NCBI GenBank assembly: GCA_944739405.2
Contig: OX123193.2
Span: 7,572,331 to 7,636,330, forward strand
Source: Euclidia mi
Lineage: Eukaryota > Arthropoda > Insecta > Lepidoptera > Erebidae
Direction: 5' to 3'
DNA length: 64,000 nt
The position numbers and the translations under genes are program-made. Shown here in pieces: positions 23,066 to 34,467 of this stretch (position 1 is its first letter; each line of letters opens with the position of its first letter). The notes beneath the pieces were generated by a model, which had not been told where the DNA came from, searched no databases, and saw only the letters and a program-made list of their open reading frames with translations.

Positions 23066-23404
23066 TCACGCCTGTTTCCCAGAGGGGTAGGCAGAGACTA
23101 CGGAACGCCATTTGCAACGATCCTGACATATCTCTCTTGCTTCATTCACTCCCATAATTTTCCTCGTGCATGCTCTTCTGTTCATGGTACTCCCAACCTG
23201 TCCTGTTTTTAGGATGTCTCCAATCTGGTCAGAGAACGTCCGTCTAGGTCTTCCCCTTCGTCCTGTCCCATTCACACTTGCATTATATATCTGCATGGTC
23301 AGTCTTTCGTCCTTCATCCTCTCCACGTGCCAAAACCACCTTAGCATACCTGTCTCTATGCTTGTCACTACATCTTCTGTTTCCCCACAACACTCTCTTA
23401 TCAC
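23066..23404 (-). pseudogene. LINE-C ORF, C-terminal part
   Basis: A 112-codon frame with the best preserved end of the LINE protein: IETGMLRWFWHVERMKDERL, GRRGRPRRTFSDQIGDIL, MGVNEAREICQDRCKW, then YPSGKQA and TGA. These final codons and the stop are the part reused as SINE tail. Confidence 0.85.
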
Positions 23405-23586
23405 ACAATTCTTTAGGTACTCTGTCAGTCAAAGACACACATACTTCTTAGTGCTCTCATTTCTTTAGCATTTATTCTAATTTCATGACTCTTCTATCAT
23501 ACCCAACTTTCACTACCATACATAAGTGTAGGTACTAAAACCCCTCTATGCACAGCCAAACGTGCCTTTTTGGACACGTTTTGACT

Positions 23587-24208
23587 AAACTACAGTTTAC
23601 GGATTTTATCGCGTTATATTACTTTCAGTGGTTATTTGTTATTACATTTAAACCGAAAGATCTAGAAACTACATTTTTATTAGTAGCCGACGTTTCGAAT
23701 TCTTTACAGGATTCATGTTCACGGCAGACTGAGGTGATATTTGTCTTTGTCTTGAATTTAAAAGTTATCTCAAAGTACCCGAACATTTTTCAACTATTGG
23801 TGTTACTATCTACGCAGAATGTGCTCACTGTGTCTTGATGTCTTCTGGTGACTTTGTCCTTTTTGGGTTTCATTAGCCTGATAACAGGGTCCCAAGCTGG
23901 AGGAACATTCCAACCATCTTCCCTTTTGAAATTAGGATGTTTTTTAATTTCAATAGCTTCACGTATCATTCTTGGAATAAAGCGGTGTTCTTTTGAGAGT
24001 ATCTGTCGTTTATCAAATCGCAGGTAATGGTTGGTTCTTTGTACTACATGTTCACACACAGCAGACTTCGTCGAGCGTTTGTGTTTAATGTCAGCTATAT
24101 GTTCCTTTAGTCAACCAAAATAACCAGTGAAAGTAATATAACGCGATAAAATCCGTAAACTGTAGTTTAATTTCAATGTGTAACATTCGCGTAAACCCAA
24201 GAAAATAT
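23587..24208 (-). mobile_element. Penelope-like element fragment in LINE-C
   Basis: Same insertion as 18,464-19,069, with target duplication at 23,575-23,586 and 24,209-24,220. This copy is more complete. The right terminal repeat keeps the CGTAAACTGTAGTTTAA segment deleted in LINE-B, making inverted terminal repeats of about 50 bp. The coding frame continues further: KKHPNFKREDGWNVPPAWDP after REAIEIK, as in the C-terminus of Penelope-like GIY-YIG proteins. The RT and the start of the GIY-YIG domain are missing. Confidence 0.8.
23790..24059 (-). pseudogene. GIY-YIG end of a Penelope-like protein
   Basis: About 89 codons from VCEHVVQRTNHYLRFDKRQI to the stop. Reading upstream in the same frame adds LKEHIADIKHKRSTKSA, so the true start lies outside. 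It resembles the second half of the GIY-YIG endonuclease domain plus the conserved extension of Penelope-like elements. The catalytic GIY and YIG strands themselves are not present. It is a decayed fragment. Confidence 0.75.
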
Positions 24209-25569
24209 CACGTTTTGACTGTTCATAAAAGCCTTCAAAGCTCCATTCACCCTATTGCCTACCTTAACTCTTCTTTCAATATCTTCTTCATTCTTAGCAT
24301 TCCTAGTAAACAGCGTACCTAAATATACAAAATCATTCACTTGTTCCACTCTTTGTCCATCGATCATAACATTACGAGGCGTAACACATTCCTCCTTTTC
24401 AAAAACCATAACTTTAGTCTTGCTCACATTCAATTTCATTCCTTTCCTCTATAAAGCACCATGCATGATTGTTACCACCTCCTGCAACTCCTCCGCTGAA
24501 GACGCAGGTATTACCTGATCATCAACATAAAGGAGGCATTTGACAAGTAACTCATTCATCATTAATGTTCAGTCACTATGTTTCAAATCTTGCAAAAACT
24601 GTCCATGAAGAGGTTGAACAGCCACGACGACGCTACACATCCCTGTCTCGATGGTAAACCAGTCAGTGTACGAACCGTTTATTCTCACACAAGCTCTATA
24701 ATCTTCATAACGAGATTTCAGAGCTCGTATGAGGCTGCTGTTCACCCCATACATCGACAGTACCGACCACATTTCATTTCTCACCACTTTATCGTAAGGC
24801 TTTTCCAAATCCACGAATGCGTAATAGACCTATTGACCTTTGGCCAAAAATTTCTCGGCTATGCACCGCAAGGAAAATATTTGATTCATGCACCCCATAA
24901 CCTTTCGGAATCCCGCTTGAACATCCCATATTTTCTTTTCGGTTACTTCCATAACTCTTTCGATCAGTACCTTTGCATACAGTTTGCCAACAATGCTGAG
25001 AAGGCTAATGCCTCTTTAGTTCTTGCAGTATGGTTGCGAGCCTTTTCCCTTATAAAGAGGCACAACTACAGCTGTGGCCCAGTCGTCAGGTACTCGGCTG
25101 CAGCACAAGTTAAATAAGCGCTGCGGCTGGCCAACTATGATGCCCTGTCCAGCCTTTAGCATTTAAACTGTAATTCTATCATATCCTGCAGCCTTACCTA
25201 ATTTTATTCTTTCCAGCGCCTTCAGAATCTCATCCACGCCATTATCGCTTTCATCATTGCTATAATTACCATTCATTTCGGCGATCGATGTCTCTATCAC
25301 CGGTCTTTCAAATAAACCTTCAAAATACTCCTTCCTTCAGCACTCATGATTCACCATTCAGTATCTTTCCATTCTTGTCTCTGACTGACGTGTATTCTGA
25401 GGATCGAGTTCTTCCTCGAACTGCACGAACGGATTTCCAGAAAAACTTTATGTTTACCGAAAATCTTCAGATAATCTGCTATCAAACTCATCGTTGTTCT
25501 CATGTTTTTTACTTTTAGCAATTTCTTTCACTATTCTTTTTGACCTAACAAACTCTTTTCTTGCTTCAT

Positions 25570-26577
25570 CTATGTACTCACTCGTTGCTTTTCCCATTCT
25601 TTCATTTGCTCTAACAGCCAACCAACCGAACCAAGCTTTCTTCTTCTCTGACCTCGTATTTTCCTTCTCTTGATCACACCAGATAGTTCAGACGCTACAC
25701 ATACTACCGCTTCTTTAAAAGGTTGCCATAATTCTTCCATTTCATTTATACCATCGAACCTCTCAAATCTTGCTATAAATCTTCGTTTATACTCATCTTT
25801 TACATCTTTCTCTTGCAGATTTTCGACTTTTATTCTTTCCAAGAAGCCAAGCCCACTTATCCGGCTTAACAGCAAGAAGTAGTCCTTGTGGATGCCAATA
25901 TTGCCAATCCCTCGATACACCCTAGTATCAAATATATTCTTTCTCAATCGTTTATCTATCGTTACAAAATCAATCATACGTCTTCTAATATTTTTAGACT
26001 CACGAGTATACATGTATATCCTTTTGTGATCGAACATGGTGTTTGTCACACAAAAGCTCCACTCTAAATAAACCTCAAACAATGCTTTTCGATTTTCATC
26101 CACACTCTCATCACCGAATCCACCTAAAACCCTTTCAAATCCATCTCGTTTTACTTCCACCCATCCATTGAAATCGCCTAACAAGATGAATCTTTCGTTA
26201 TCCTTACATTTCCTCAAAATCTCTCTTAAATTCTCCCAAAATTCCTACCTTAACTCTTGTTCTAGCTGTGACATACCCGCTACTATATTGACTGGAGCGT
26301 AAACCCCTAGAAGAAAGTGACGAGTAATTCCTACTTTCATTCTCATCCATAGTAGCCTAGGATTTACACATTCAAATTCCTTAGCGCACTCATTCCTTTG
26401 CGCTGACAGTATTACACCAACTCCCTTGCAGGCCCTGGTGGTACTGTCTACCTCAGACCATACGCCGTGTAGCTGCCACGCTTGGTGGTGATACAACCTT
26501 TTTGCCTCGTTCACACAATGAACATCAATCTTTCTAGTATCCATCATCTGGCATACTTTATTTAATTTGCCGTCCAT
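25570..26577 (-). pseudogene. LINE-C endonuclease domain, split by a stop
   Basis: Two frames in register: 26,245-26,577 (VNEAK, VGVILSAQRNECAKEF) and 25,570-26,217 (LGDFNGWVEVKRDGFER, RRRMIDFVTIDKRLR, KDYFLLLSRI, then RRKIRGQRRRKLG). A single C-to-T change makes TAG at 26,245-26,247, where LINE-B has CAG (Gln). Confidence 0.85.
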
Positions 26578-27015
26578 TCCTCCTCCAACATTTAATGTTA
26601 CAAACCGGCTCTACGTCGGCCGCGTTTCGCCCTCACGGGAAACGAGACGTGATGGGATTGCGAACCGCGTCGCCGCCGTGTGGAGAAATATAATTTTTAG
26701 TTCCCATAGCGTTCCCACAAGCATTCGGGATTTCAAATGTCCATCCCCGCAGAGTCCTTTACGGGGATACGATGGAATCCCCGCAGCGCCCTTTACGGTT
26801 ATAAGATGGGATCCCAGCTGTGCCCTGTGACCACCAACACAGGCATCCTCCATTTGCGACCAGCTTGCCCTCTGGCCTCGAATCCCTCTGCACGGGTCGG
26901 TTGACAACTTGGATTGGGGTTTGTTATCGGGTATGCTCCCTGAATGTTGGTTTAATTTCGGAGTTTTCCTTCTCGTAGACGGGTTGCCATTCAAAGCTGA
27001 CGAGGCCCATCCCCC

Positions 27016-28055
27016 CGATCTGAGAGATAAGTAGGTATATTCATCTTAATAAATATCGCCATGCAGGCGGTATCAGGTTCGAGCTTCGAACTGTAATTCA
27101 GAATTATGATTCGCTGTAAGCTCAGTCACAGATTACGTAATATTAGCCAATTGTCAATAGAAAGCATTGCACAATAACCCTTCAGAATAAGTAAAATTAA
27201 ACCTAAATTCAGTTTGGAAATCGTGTTAGTTGTGTAGGTTGGTGGTTAAATAAAATAGAAGAAAAATATAATTATCATAATGTTTCAAAACAATACAATA
27301 TTTGAAAGGATTCTCCATCTCAAAAATAAATTAACATTATTTAATTTATTAAGACAATGTTTTGATACAACAAACCTTAGTATTTTGAAAGTTTTATACA
27401 AGTGAATCGGTTGAACACTTTAAACGACTTTGGTAATATAATGTAAATGATAGTTTGTTGTACCGGCATCGCTTGGCTTTCGTACAACTTTTTAATTGGC
27501 TTTCATGTTAACGTTGTTCGTTATTCTTCCTAGTTTTATGATGGCGTTTAAAATTGACTTTAAATTGCCAGAAATAAAAAAACCTTTCGTAGTTTTAATC
27601 GAGCTTTTAAATAGGCATACATCATATTATTCAACCTTCACCGTAGGTTCATAGGTGTAAAATCGGTTTATACGAGTATAACATCCCTTTCTGGGATCAT
27701 GGCTCTTGCAAAAATTCAAGTCTTAGGTCCTCATGTCTCCATTAACTCCTCCAGTTCACAAGTAATTTGCAACTTGTAATTTACAACAATTCCATGTGGT
27801 GACGGGATTCAGGGTACAAAATTTCATTCTATGGGCAAATACATGAAGCAAATCATTGAAGTAACACAATACAGATTAATGAATCAAACAGCATATTTTT
27901 GCGAAGGGTCGGTAAACTCATAATAATTAATCCGTACCAAATCTTCTGACCACAGAGTAGTCTGGCCCATTAAAAATAATATTTAGATAGCCATGATTCT
28001 ATCACTTACCCACAATTGTGTCAAGTCAGCTTTCAATTTGTTCATGCTGCACATC
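27016..28055. repeat. Repeat-unit flank, copy C
   Basis: Matches 7,136-8,230 and the array copies. It lacks the 45-base block of copy A. No coding sequence seen. Confidence 0.75.
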
Positions 28056-28126
28056 TCCTGTGTGGTTTAGGGGCTAGGATACCTGGCTTTCACCCAGGAG
28101 GCTCGGATGCAATTTCCGGTACGGGA
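28056..28126 (+). tRNA. tRNA-Glu(UUC)-like, copy C
   Basis: As at 8,231 but with one more change in the T loop (GGATGCAATTTCC), further weakening box B. Followed by TTTTT at 28,132-28,136. Confidence 0.55.
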
Positions 28127-28163
28127 CATACTTTTTGATAATAATAGCTATAAATAGTTTATT

Positions 28164-28255
28164 AGTGAGCCGAAAATCGGGCTCAGTGTCGTGCCATTGG
28201 AGAGGCCTATATTCAGCAGTGGACTCTTGCAGGCTGATGATGATGATGATGATGA
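28164..28255 (+). mobile_element. GATGAT-type tail, duplicate of 8,342
   Basis: Same sequence and context as in copy 1. Confidence 0.75.
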
Positions 28256-29139
28256 AGTAGTTTATTTTACTTCGACTATTCTTCTAGCAATTCAGTTTTA
28301 CAAAAAACTTGTTTAATTGGTTAGTTTCTATTAAACTTCACTAGCGGCAAACATGCTCAGGTCTATCTGATAATAGGCTGCAATCATCAGCGCTAAGGTA
28401 CCAATGATGACAAAGGTTTCCAATCTTAAGCCCACCTCCCAAGATTCGTGGGAAGACGGCATTAGATAGAAGATATAATAAGGCGGAGTCTGTCCTCTGT
28501 CACCTTCTTTTATAGCAAATTACGATTGCAAATTACTGGTTCTGTAACAGTTTTTAGAAGATGATCTTCCCTTTTTTTGACCTTGCCTACCAATAGATTA
28601 ATTATGCCTCTATTATTAAGTCTCTTTTGTCGTCCACAGCGTAAAATACATATATGTATGTATGTGTATGTAATACCACAATAGAATCTGATCTATCTAC
28701 ATTTTCCAAAAACCTTTAGCATCCATCCAAGTTTCCCCACAAAAGCCCGATAACAAATTCCAATTTCAAACAACGTTTTTCCATAAACAAACCTTGAAAC
28801 TATAGACAAACTTTAAAATTACTCCCGCCGGCCGCCATATTGGCAATGCAAAAGACAAATAACTTATACGAGATGCCTTTTGTGACGAGAAACAACAATT
28901 TGCACTCTTTTGTAGGAGAATAAACAAATGGAAAATGTGTTTGATCCGCCGCAAAGTTTCTCTGTCATGTTTTGCGTCGATGTATGTTTTATTTTGTGTG
29001 TTATTTTTTGTTTTTGTGTGATGTGTTTTGACCTACATAGGTGTGCAGTTTGTTTTGTATTACATGTTGGTGAAATTTGTTTTGAAATGAACTTTACCCA
29101 AGCGCTTGCTTTAGGCTTAAATCCTGTATATTGGTGGAC
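28256..29139. other. Duplicated segment, no gene
   Basis: Second copy of 8,431-9,314, including the same small frames (28,766-28,954 minus; 28,928-29,167 plus). Confidence 0.5.
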
Positions 29140-29811
29140 CTTGCATGTGTGGAGATCGAACCCATAACACTTCGCAAGTTAGTGCAAAATGGCGACGCAA
29201 CCATTTAAGCCAATATGATCCCAGAGGCCCCAGGTTAATTTTCAGGTCGGGCAAAAGAGTTACTGACTTTTATAGGCTCGCCCCCTATTAGGTGGGTCCT
29301 AAAATTCATAACATGGTGAAATGTGGGTGAAACATATTTAAGTAACACCGCTGCCTACCTTGTCGGAGATACAGGCTTGAGTCTACATACAAAAAACTAC
29401 AGCCAAATTCCACTTCCACTAAATAAAACGACAAACCCCAACTTCCAATTTCTAAAGTCTGAAAATCCCAAACAAAAATCAAGTACAATATTGTTGTAAC
29501 GAATTCAATGTCAAATAAAGTGTCTCAAAAATATGACATTCAATATTTTATAGTATGGCGGCAGGTGTATTCCCAGTCGCTGCAAGTTGCACTGTAAGCG
29601 GCTTAAGGTCTATTATTTAGAGATTTTGACTTACCTACGTTATTTCAGAGGGGACGGTGCTAGGAAATTGTAATCTGAATTTTTTTTTACGAGGGAAGGT
29701 ATATTGACCAGTTTTGTCTAAATTTAAAACGGTTGCAGCGTGATTTTAGACTTTGTGGTGGAAGATATTGTTTTCCTAACTAAGTTTCCGTTAAGACAAC
29801 ATAACTTCTTT

Positions 29812-30056
29812 ACGCCTTTTATCCCCGAAGGGGTAGGCAGAGGTGTATTACACACCCACACTTCGCCAGTTATGTTTCGGTGCCAATGTAATAGGGGGCG
29901 AACCTAAGGGCTAAGCGAACGATAATTAACATTTTTAATACACACATAACTTCGAATAGTTAGAGGTGTGTGCCCGGGGTAACTGGGGATGGAACCCGAG
30001 ACCATCGTCTCAGCAGTCCGTTAAGTAGGCACACCAGTGGGCTATCGCCGCTTTTT
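29812..30056 (-). mobile_element. SINE family 1b, duplicate of 9,993
   Basis: Nearly identical to the copy-1 element, with a few substitutions (for example GGCGAACC for GGCGAGCC). Confidence 0.8.
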
Positions 30057-30744
30057 CCGTTAAGAAATAAAAAGAAAGCAATTATTTTGCTTTCGATTTG
30101 AAAAATGTTTAGATGACATGTGTTATGTATAAGGGGCGGAACATATCTGACGGAAGATCCGTCGAACGTATCTTCGGTCGCGTATGTTCCGTCAAATGAG
30201 TCGGTACACATCTGACGGAAAATGCGTCGAGCGTATCTGCACACATTTGCTAAAAGCGTGGCTATTATGCACACATATAAGTTTGTTCGTGCAGGGCCGT
30301 ACTCAGGGCTGCTCAATATTTTACTGTCATATTCTTTTACCTAATCATTTTACGTGTTCCCTGATGTTATGTAGTCACTGAAGTCCGGTAGTTATTGATA
30401 TCCGAGTTTGACTATTAAAAATATGTCGGACTTAAGAGATTTTTATAGTAGCCAACAAGCGTTATTTGAATATATTTCCTATATAGGTATGGAGGTTCAA
30501 AATTAAAAGACGATGATACGATTTGGTTACGGTTTTTAAGAAAATTTATACAAATGATATAGAAGGGGTTACAGTTGCAGCGCATGACACAAAATGTTTT
30601 CTATGTAGGTATTTTAATATATAAAGTTTGGAAATTAAAAGGCGTAGCCGTGAGATTTATTGCCTGTTCTTTCTCATGGTTCTAACTTCTACGCCTCTAC
30701 GTCGCATAAATGTAGAATTCCACTAGGGCTGAGGCGGAATATAT

Positions 30745-30782
30745 CAAAATCCACTTTTACCTAAGGGTAAAAGTGGATTTTG
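30745..30782. repeat. Perfect foldback inside the TIR element
   Basis: CAAAATCCACTTTTACC and its exact complement separated by four bases. Confidence 0.8.
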
Positions 30783-30835
30783 GTTACAAATCGTGTTTTT
30801 CATGTTTTATATTCTATTTTTTTGTTTAATAAGAC

Positions 30836-31035
30836 AACTCCCGCACTAGGAATAAATCCTGTGTCGCGGAGGACTTTACAAACATACAACTAACGGACAC
30901 AATGAACACTCAGACTCGAAACAACAATTTATGGATCTCACAAAGTGCTGTCTCGTGTGGGGATCGAACCCACAACACTCGGCGCAATGTCAAGAGGCGA
31001 GGAGGCCGCTTAAACTACTATGCCAACCGTGCAGT
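30836..31035 (-). mobile_element. SINE, family 3 (nested)
   Basis: Minus strand: ACTGCACGGTTGGCATAGTA head, GGGTTCGATCCCCACACG box B, body with TGAGTGTTCATTGTGTCCGT, and the TTCCTAGTGCGGGAGT end. The most complete family-3 copy here. Confidence 0.8.
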
Positions 31036-32079
31036 CCATATTCTATAGCTATACCATAAGTTTTTCATCATGCCAATAAAATATTAATAATAATGGCATG
31101 ATGGACCCTAGCTTTTAGGTATGACGTGCTTAATGTTACCAACTTTTCTTAAATTCTCAGTGCTGGTTTTTAGGTATTTTTTAGAAAACTTTATTAAAAT
31201 CATAAATAGTTCTGCCAGACTCATTACGACGGCAGTAATTCCCGTAGACCTTTAGAACCTCATACATAAAAATTGGCCCACGATCCAGGCTAGCAAGTAT
31301 GCGTACACTCATAGCACATACTAACACTACATTATTCTACACATTTCGTTTCTGAAAAAATAAGTAAGGTCTGGCGGCCCTGGAATCTTACTCTACTACG
31401 CGTCACTCAAAATCACCGATCTGGGAATGACATGGATATGGCATGTCTAATACCTACGAATTTAGCGTGCATACCTACGAAGCGTGCATACCTACGAAAT
31501 GTTGGGCAATTTAAAATGGCTGCCATTTGGGTTGTACTCCAGAATATAATCGATATCGATATGGAGCCGGTCAGAGGAAAATAATACGTTTTTGTAGTAA
31601 GTTACTTTAGTTAGTTTAAATCTTTTGCCAGATTAGTTTATTTCATAATGCAAACGTGGGCGAACATGGCAAAGCAAAGGACGACCCTTGTATCAAACAT
31701 GTAACAAAATATTCTCTGAAAGCCAATATCGATACTGTGTCGCTGAGAAAGTACCGGACATGAATGGCACCATACATACGATAATGAAACACACAGACTG
31801 AAGCAGTGATTCATCTGGTTTTTAGACATATTTATGCACAAAAACAAAATTATTATGTTCGATATACAACGATTTCACAGCACATGTACCACAAACCTTG
31901 GCAAAAAATATGGCGACAATGGCACGAATGACATTTCTAATAAAATATCGTCATGATTAACTTATTCAGTAAACTAGGGCTATCCCTTTTTTCTGACAGA
32001 GATATCCCTAAGACAAAACGAGACAATACTATGTTTGGTGGCTTTATGTCGATTTCGTATATATGTGTATAAAAAAAAT

Positions 32080-32145
32080 CATGGTGAAATGTGGGAGTAA
32101 TATTACACCTCTGCCTACTCCTCCGGGGATACAGGCGTGAGTCTA
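32080..32145 (+). mobile_element. SINE family 1 tail fragment (nested)
   Basis: CATGGTGAAATGTGGGAGTA through ACACCTCTGCCTAC to ATACAGGCGTGAGTCTATAA. Confidence 0.7.
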
Positions 32146-32530
32146 TAAAAATAAAAAATATAATAATATATGTGTATAATGTAATTTTTCTATATGTACT
32201 ATTTGCCCTCTCCATGTAGGTATATTCCTTAATCAATGGTCAAAATTCACGTGGTGCGTGGTGCGCGCGACGTCGACGGATAATCCGTCAGTACGCTCGA
32301 CGTACTAACGGATCTTCGGTCAGGTGTGAAAGGTTGAACGTTTTTCTATACATTTGTATGTATTGGCGTTACGCGACGGATAAAACGCGACGGATGTTCC
32401 GTCAGATATGTTCCGCCCCTAAGTAATAATCAATTATAAATAACACAGAAGTATTCTTACCACATAAAGCAATAGTAATGAGATTTATGGCTGATATCTT
32501 AGTAATTGGATTTAACTTCTATAATTTTAA

Positions 32531-32657
32531 CTGGTGATGTGCCCGATAACGGCAATAGACTCGCCCCCTATTACGTGGGACCTAAAATTCATGGCGAAAT
32601 GTGCGTGTAATATTACACCTCTGCCTACCCCTTCGGAGATACAGGCGTGAGTCTATA
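32531..32657 (+). mobile_element. SINE family 1 tail half, duplicate of 10,415
   Basis: Same fragment as in copy 1. Confidence 0.75.
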
Positions 32658-33094
32658 ATTATAATAATAATAAAAATAATTTAAACTATCTGATACTACC
32701 AAGCTTTATTTTAAGACTTGTATACTTTAGGGTGTACATACCTACGTAGGTTCAAAGAATTAGAATATCGTTACCTCCCTTTATCTCAATTGTAATAGTC
32801 GCTCACATATCTCTAGCTATTGCCGCATATTGTATGATCTAACCTTCATGTTAGACTTCTTAAGCATAATATTTTCACACAAACAGTCGCAAATAGTCGC
32901 AATGCTATAAATGTCATGAGCTCTAAATTTCTTCACAGTATGATGGTTTCATAGCAATAAATGTGTAAGGAATTGTGCTGTTCAAATACAGATAGCGGAA
33001 TTTGAGTGCGTATCAATAAATGGATGAGGAGGCGAGTTTGTATTTGTAACCTGACTGAGCTACTGAGGACAGTAAAATTATACAGATAAATTAA

Positions 33095-33393
33095 CAACTG
33101 CCTCCGTGATCCAGTGGATAGTGTATGCGACTGCAGATCGGAGGTAGCGAGTTTGATTCCCGAGTTGGGAATCAAACCCGGATGGAGTGTTACTGGGTTT
33201 TTCTGTTTTCTTAGTAGCAGCACGGCGTCTGGTGATGTGCCTGGTAAGAATAAGAATAAGAATATTTATTTGCTCGAAACACGGTTAAAGTTTAACGGTT
33301 TAACGGCAATAGGCTCGCCCCCTATTACGTGGGACCTAATAATTTCTTGGTCAAATGTGCTCTACCCTTTTGGGGATACAGGCGTGTGTCTAT
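33095..33393 (+). mobile_element. SINE family 1 with nested piece, duplicate of 10,972
   Basis: Box B region reads GTTTGATTCCCGAGTTGGGA and is longer than in copy 1, which appears to have lost about 20 bases. Confidence 0.75.
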
Positions 33394-33605
33394 AAATAAA
33401 AAAATAACAATAGTATTCTGTATATATAATATTGTGCATTACTGAGTGACAGACAACGCAACGCCGACGCTATTGGGCGTAAAAACCTGGAAGTTGGCAT
33501 GCATGTGCCTTGAAGACCGTAGAGGTAGACTAAGGAGCGTTTTCCCGAAGTTTCCACCGGATCGGAGAGAAACGGCTAAATAAAAATGAAATGGGAGGGG
33601 GGCAT

Positions 33606-34467
33606 CCTTTAGATTTAAAAATAAAATATTAGCAAAATATGCCTTAATGTAAAATATTCATGATATGATTTATTGTCAAAGAGTTGTAATTATGTTTGAG
33701 ACAAAGTTTACAAAACATGTCAACCCGATAGCAGTATTCAAATACCACATCAAAATACTTATCAATATCCGTTAGACAAGCCCTATCTAGAAGTGAAATT
33801 TGGCCTACAAGTTATTATAATTTCTGTTAGAAAATTCTTCTCTCAAAGGAAAAATGAAGTATTTGTAAAGTATTTGCCAATATTTTATAACAGTCTTCAA
33901 ATTGTTCAATATTGAGGCTGGGTTGTTAGCTAAGTGTCGAGACGTCAAATGAATGCCCTGCGTTCAATGGCGGAGCTTGTCTCTAAAAACTTGATTGTCT
34001 TTTATGATCGACGTTACACTGATGTAAGGAGTTTTGGATGTGGTAATACTTATTCACGTTGTTTATTTTTAGGGGCATTATGTGCGAATTGAATTTTTTT
34101 TGAGTTAAGACAATTAATTCAAGGCTAGGATCTTGGATCGCCAGAAATCGCTGTGATGATGATGAGAAGTTTTTGGAGTTCCATTAGTGATATTGTATCA
34201 TCTCGCTAAGAACCTGCTGCAATCATTTACAGTTTAAAGAAATCCTATACTTGCTCAGCAGGTAGGAAGTAAATGAAGGCTGCACAATGCTGTAACAGAG
34301 GTATTTGTACTTTATAGACTTATTTTATAAATTGATGAAAATAAGAACACCTCTTATGTTGGAATGCTCGATGATTTCTTTACACGTCTGTAACCCGCGC
34401 ATTGAAAATCAAGATTTTAATCTGAATCTGTAATTAAGTGACAAAATATATATCCAAGTAGGTATAA
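33606..34467. other. Duplicated segment, no gene
   Basis: Second copy of about 11,461-12,313. AT-rich, no coding signal. Confidence 0.5.

Larger units (their letters stand above)
23061..27015 (-). mobile_element. RTE-like LINE-C (dead, Penelope-interrupted)
   Basis: Near-identical to LINE-B. Its RT box near 24,520 is YVDD, a valid YxDD, unlike A and B. The C-terminus (23,066-23,404) is in frame from IRECCGETEDVV through RWFWHVERMKDERLTM to YPSGKQA-stop. Defects: the shared TAG before the endonuclease, a further CAG-to-TAG change at 26,245-26,247 inside the endonuclease, frameshifts in the RT, and the Penelope-like insertion. Stop, short 3' UTR and (TATG)n end at 23,061. Confidence 0.85.
30133..32419. 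mobile_element. 2.29-kb TIR element, PIF/Harbinger-like by target site
   Basis: The ends are inverted repeats of about 32 bp starting GGGGCGGAACATATCTGACG, with one mismatch. The target duplication is TAA (30,130-30,132 and 32,420-32,422). Copy 1 has the empty site GTATAAGTAATAATC at 10,301. A 3-bp TWA target is characteristic of PIF/Harbinger. Motifs like TCTGACGGAA..AT.CGTCGA recur inside the left end and, reversed, at the right end, as expected for transposase-binding sites. I find no transposase or Myb-like ORF, so it is non-autonomous. Nested in it are a 17-bp-arm foldback (30,745), a SINE-3 (30,836) and a SINE-1 tail (32,080). Confidence 0.85.
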
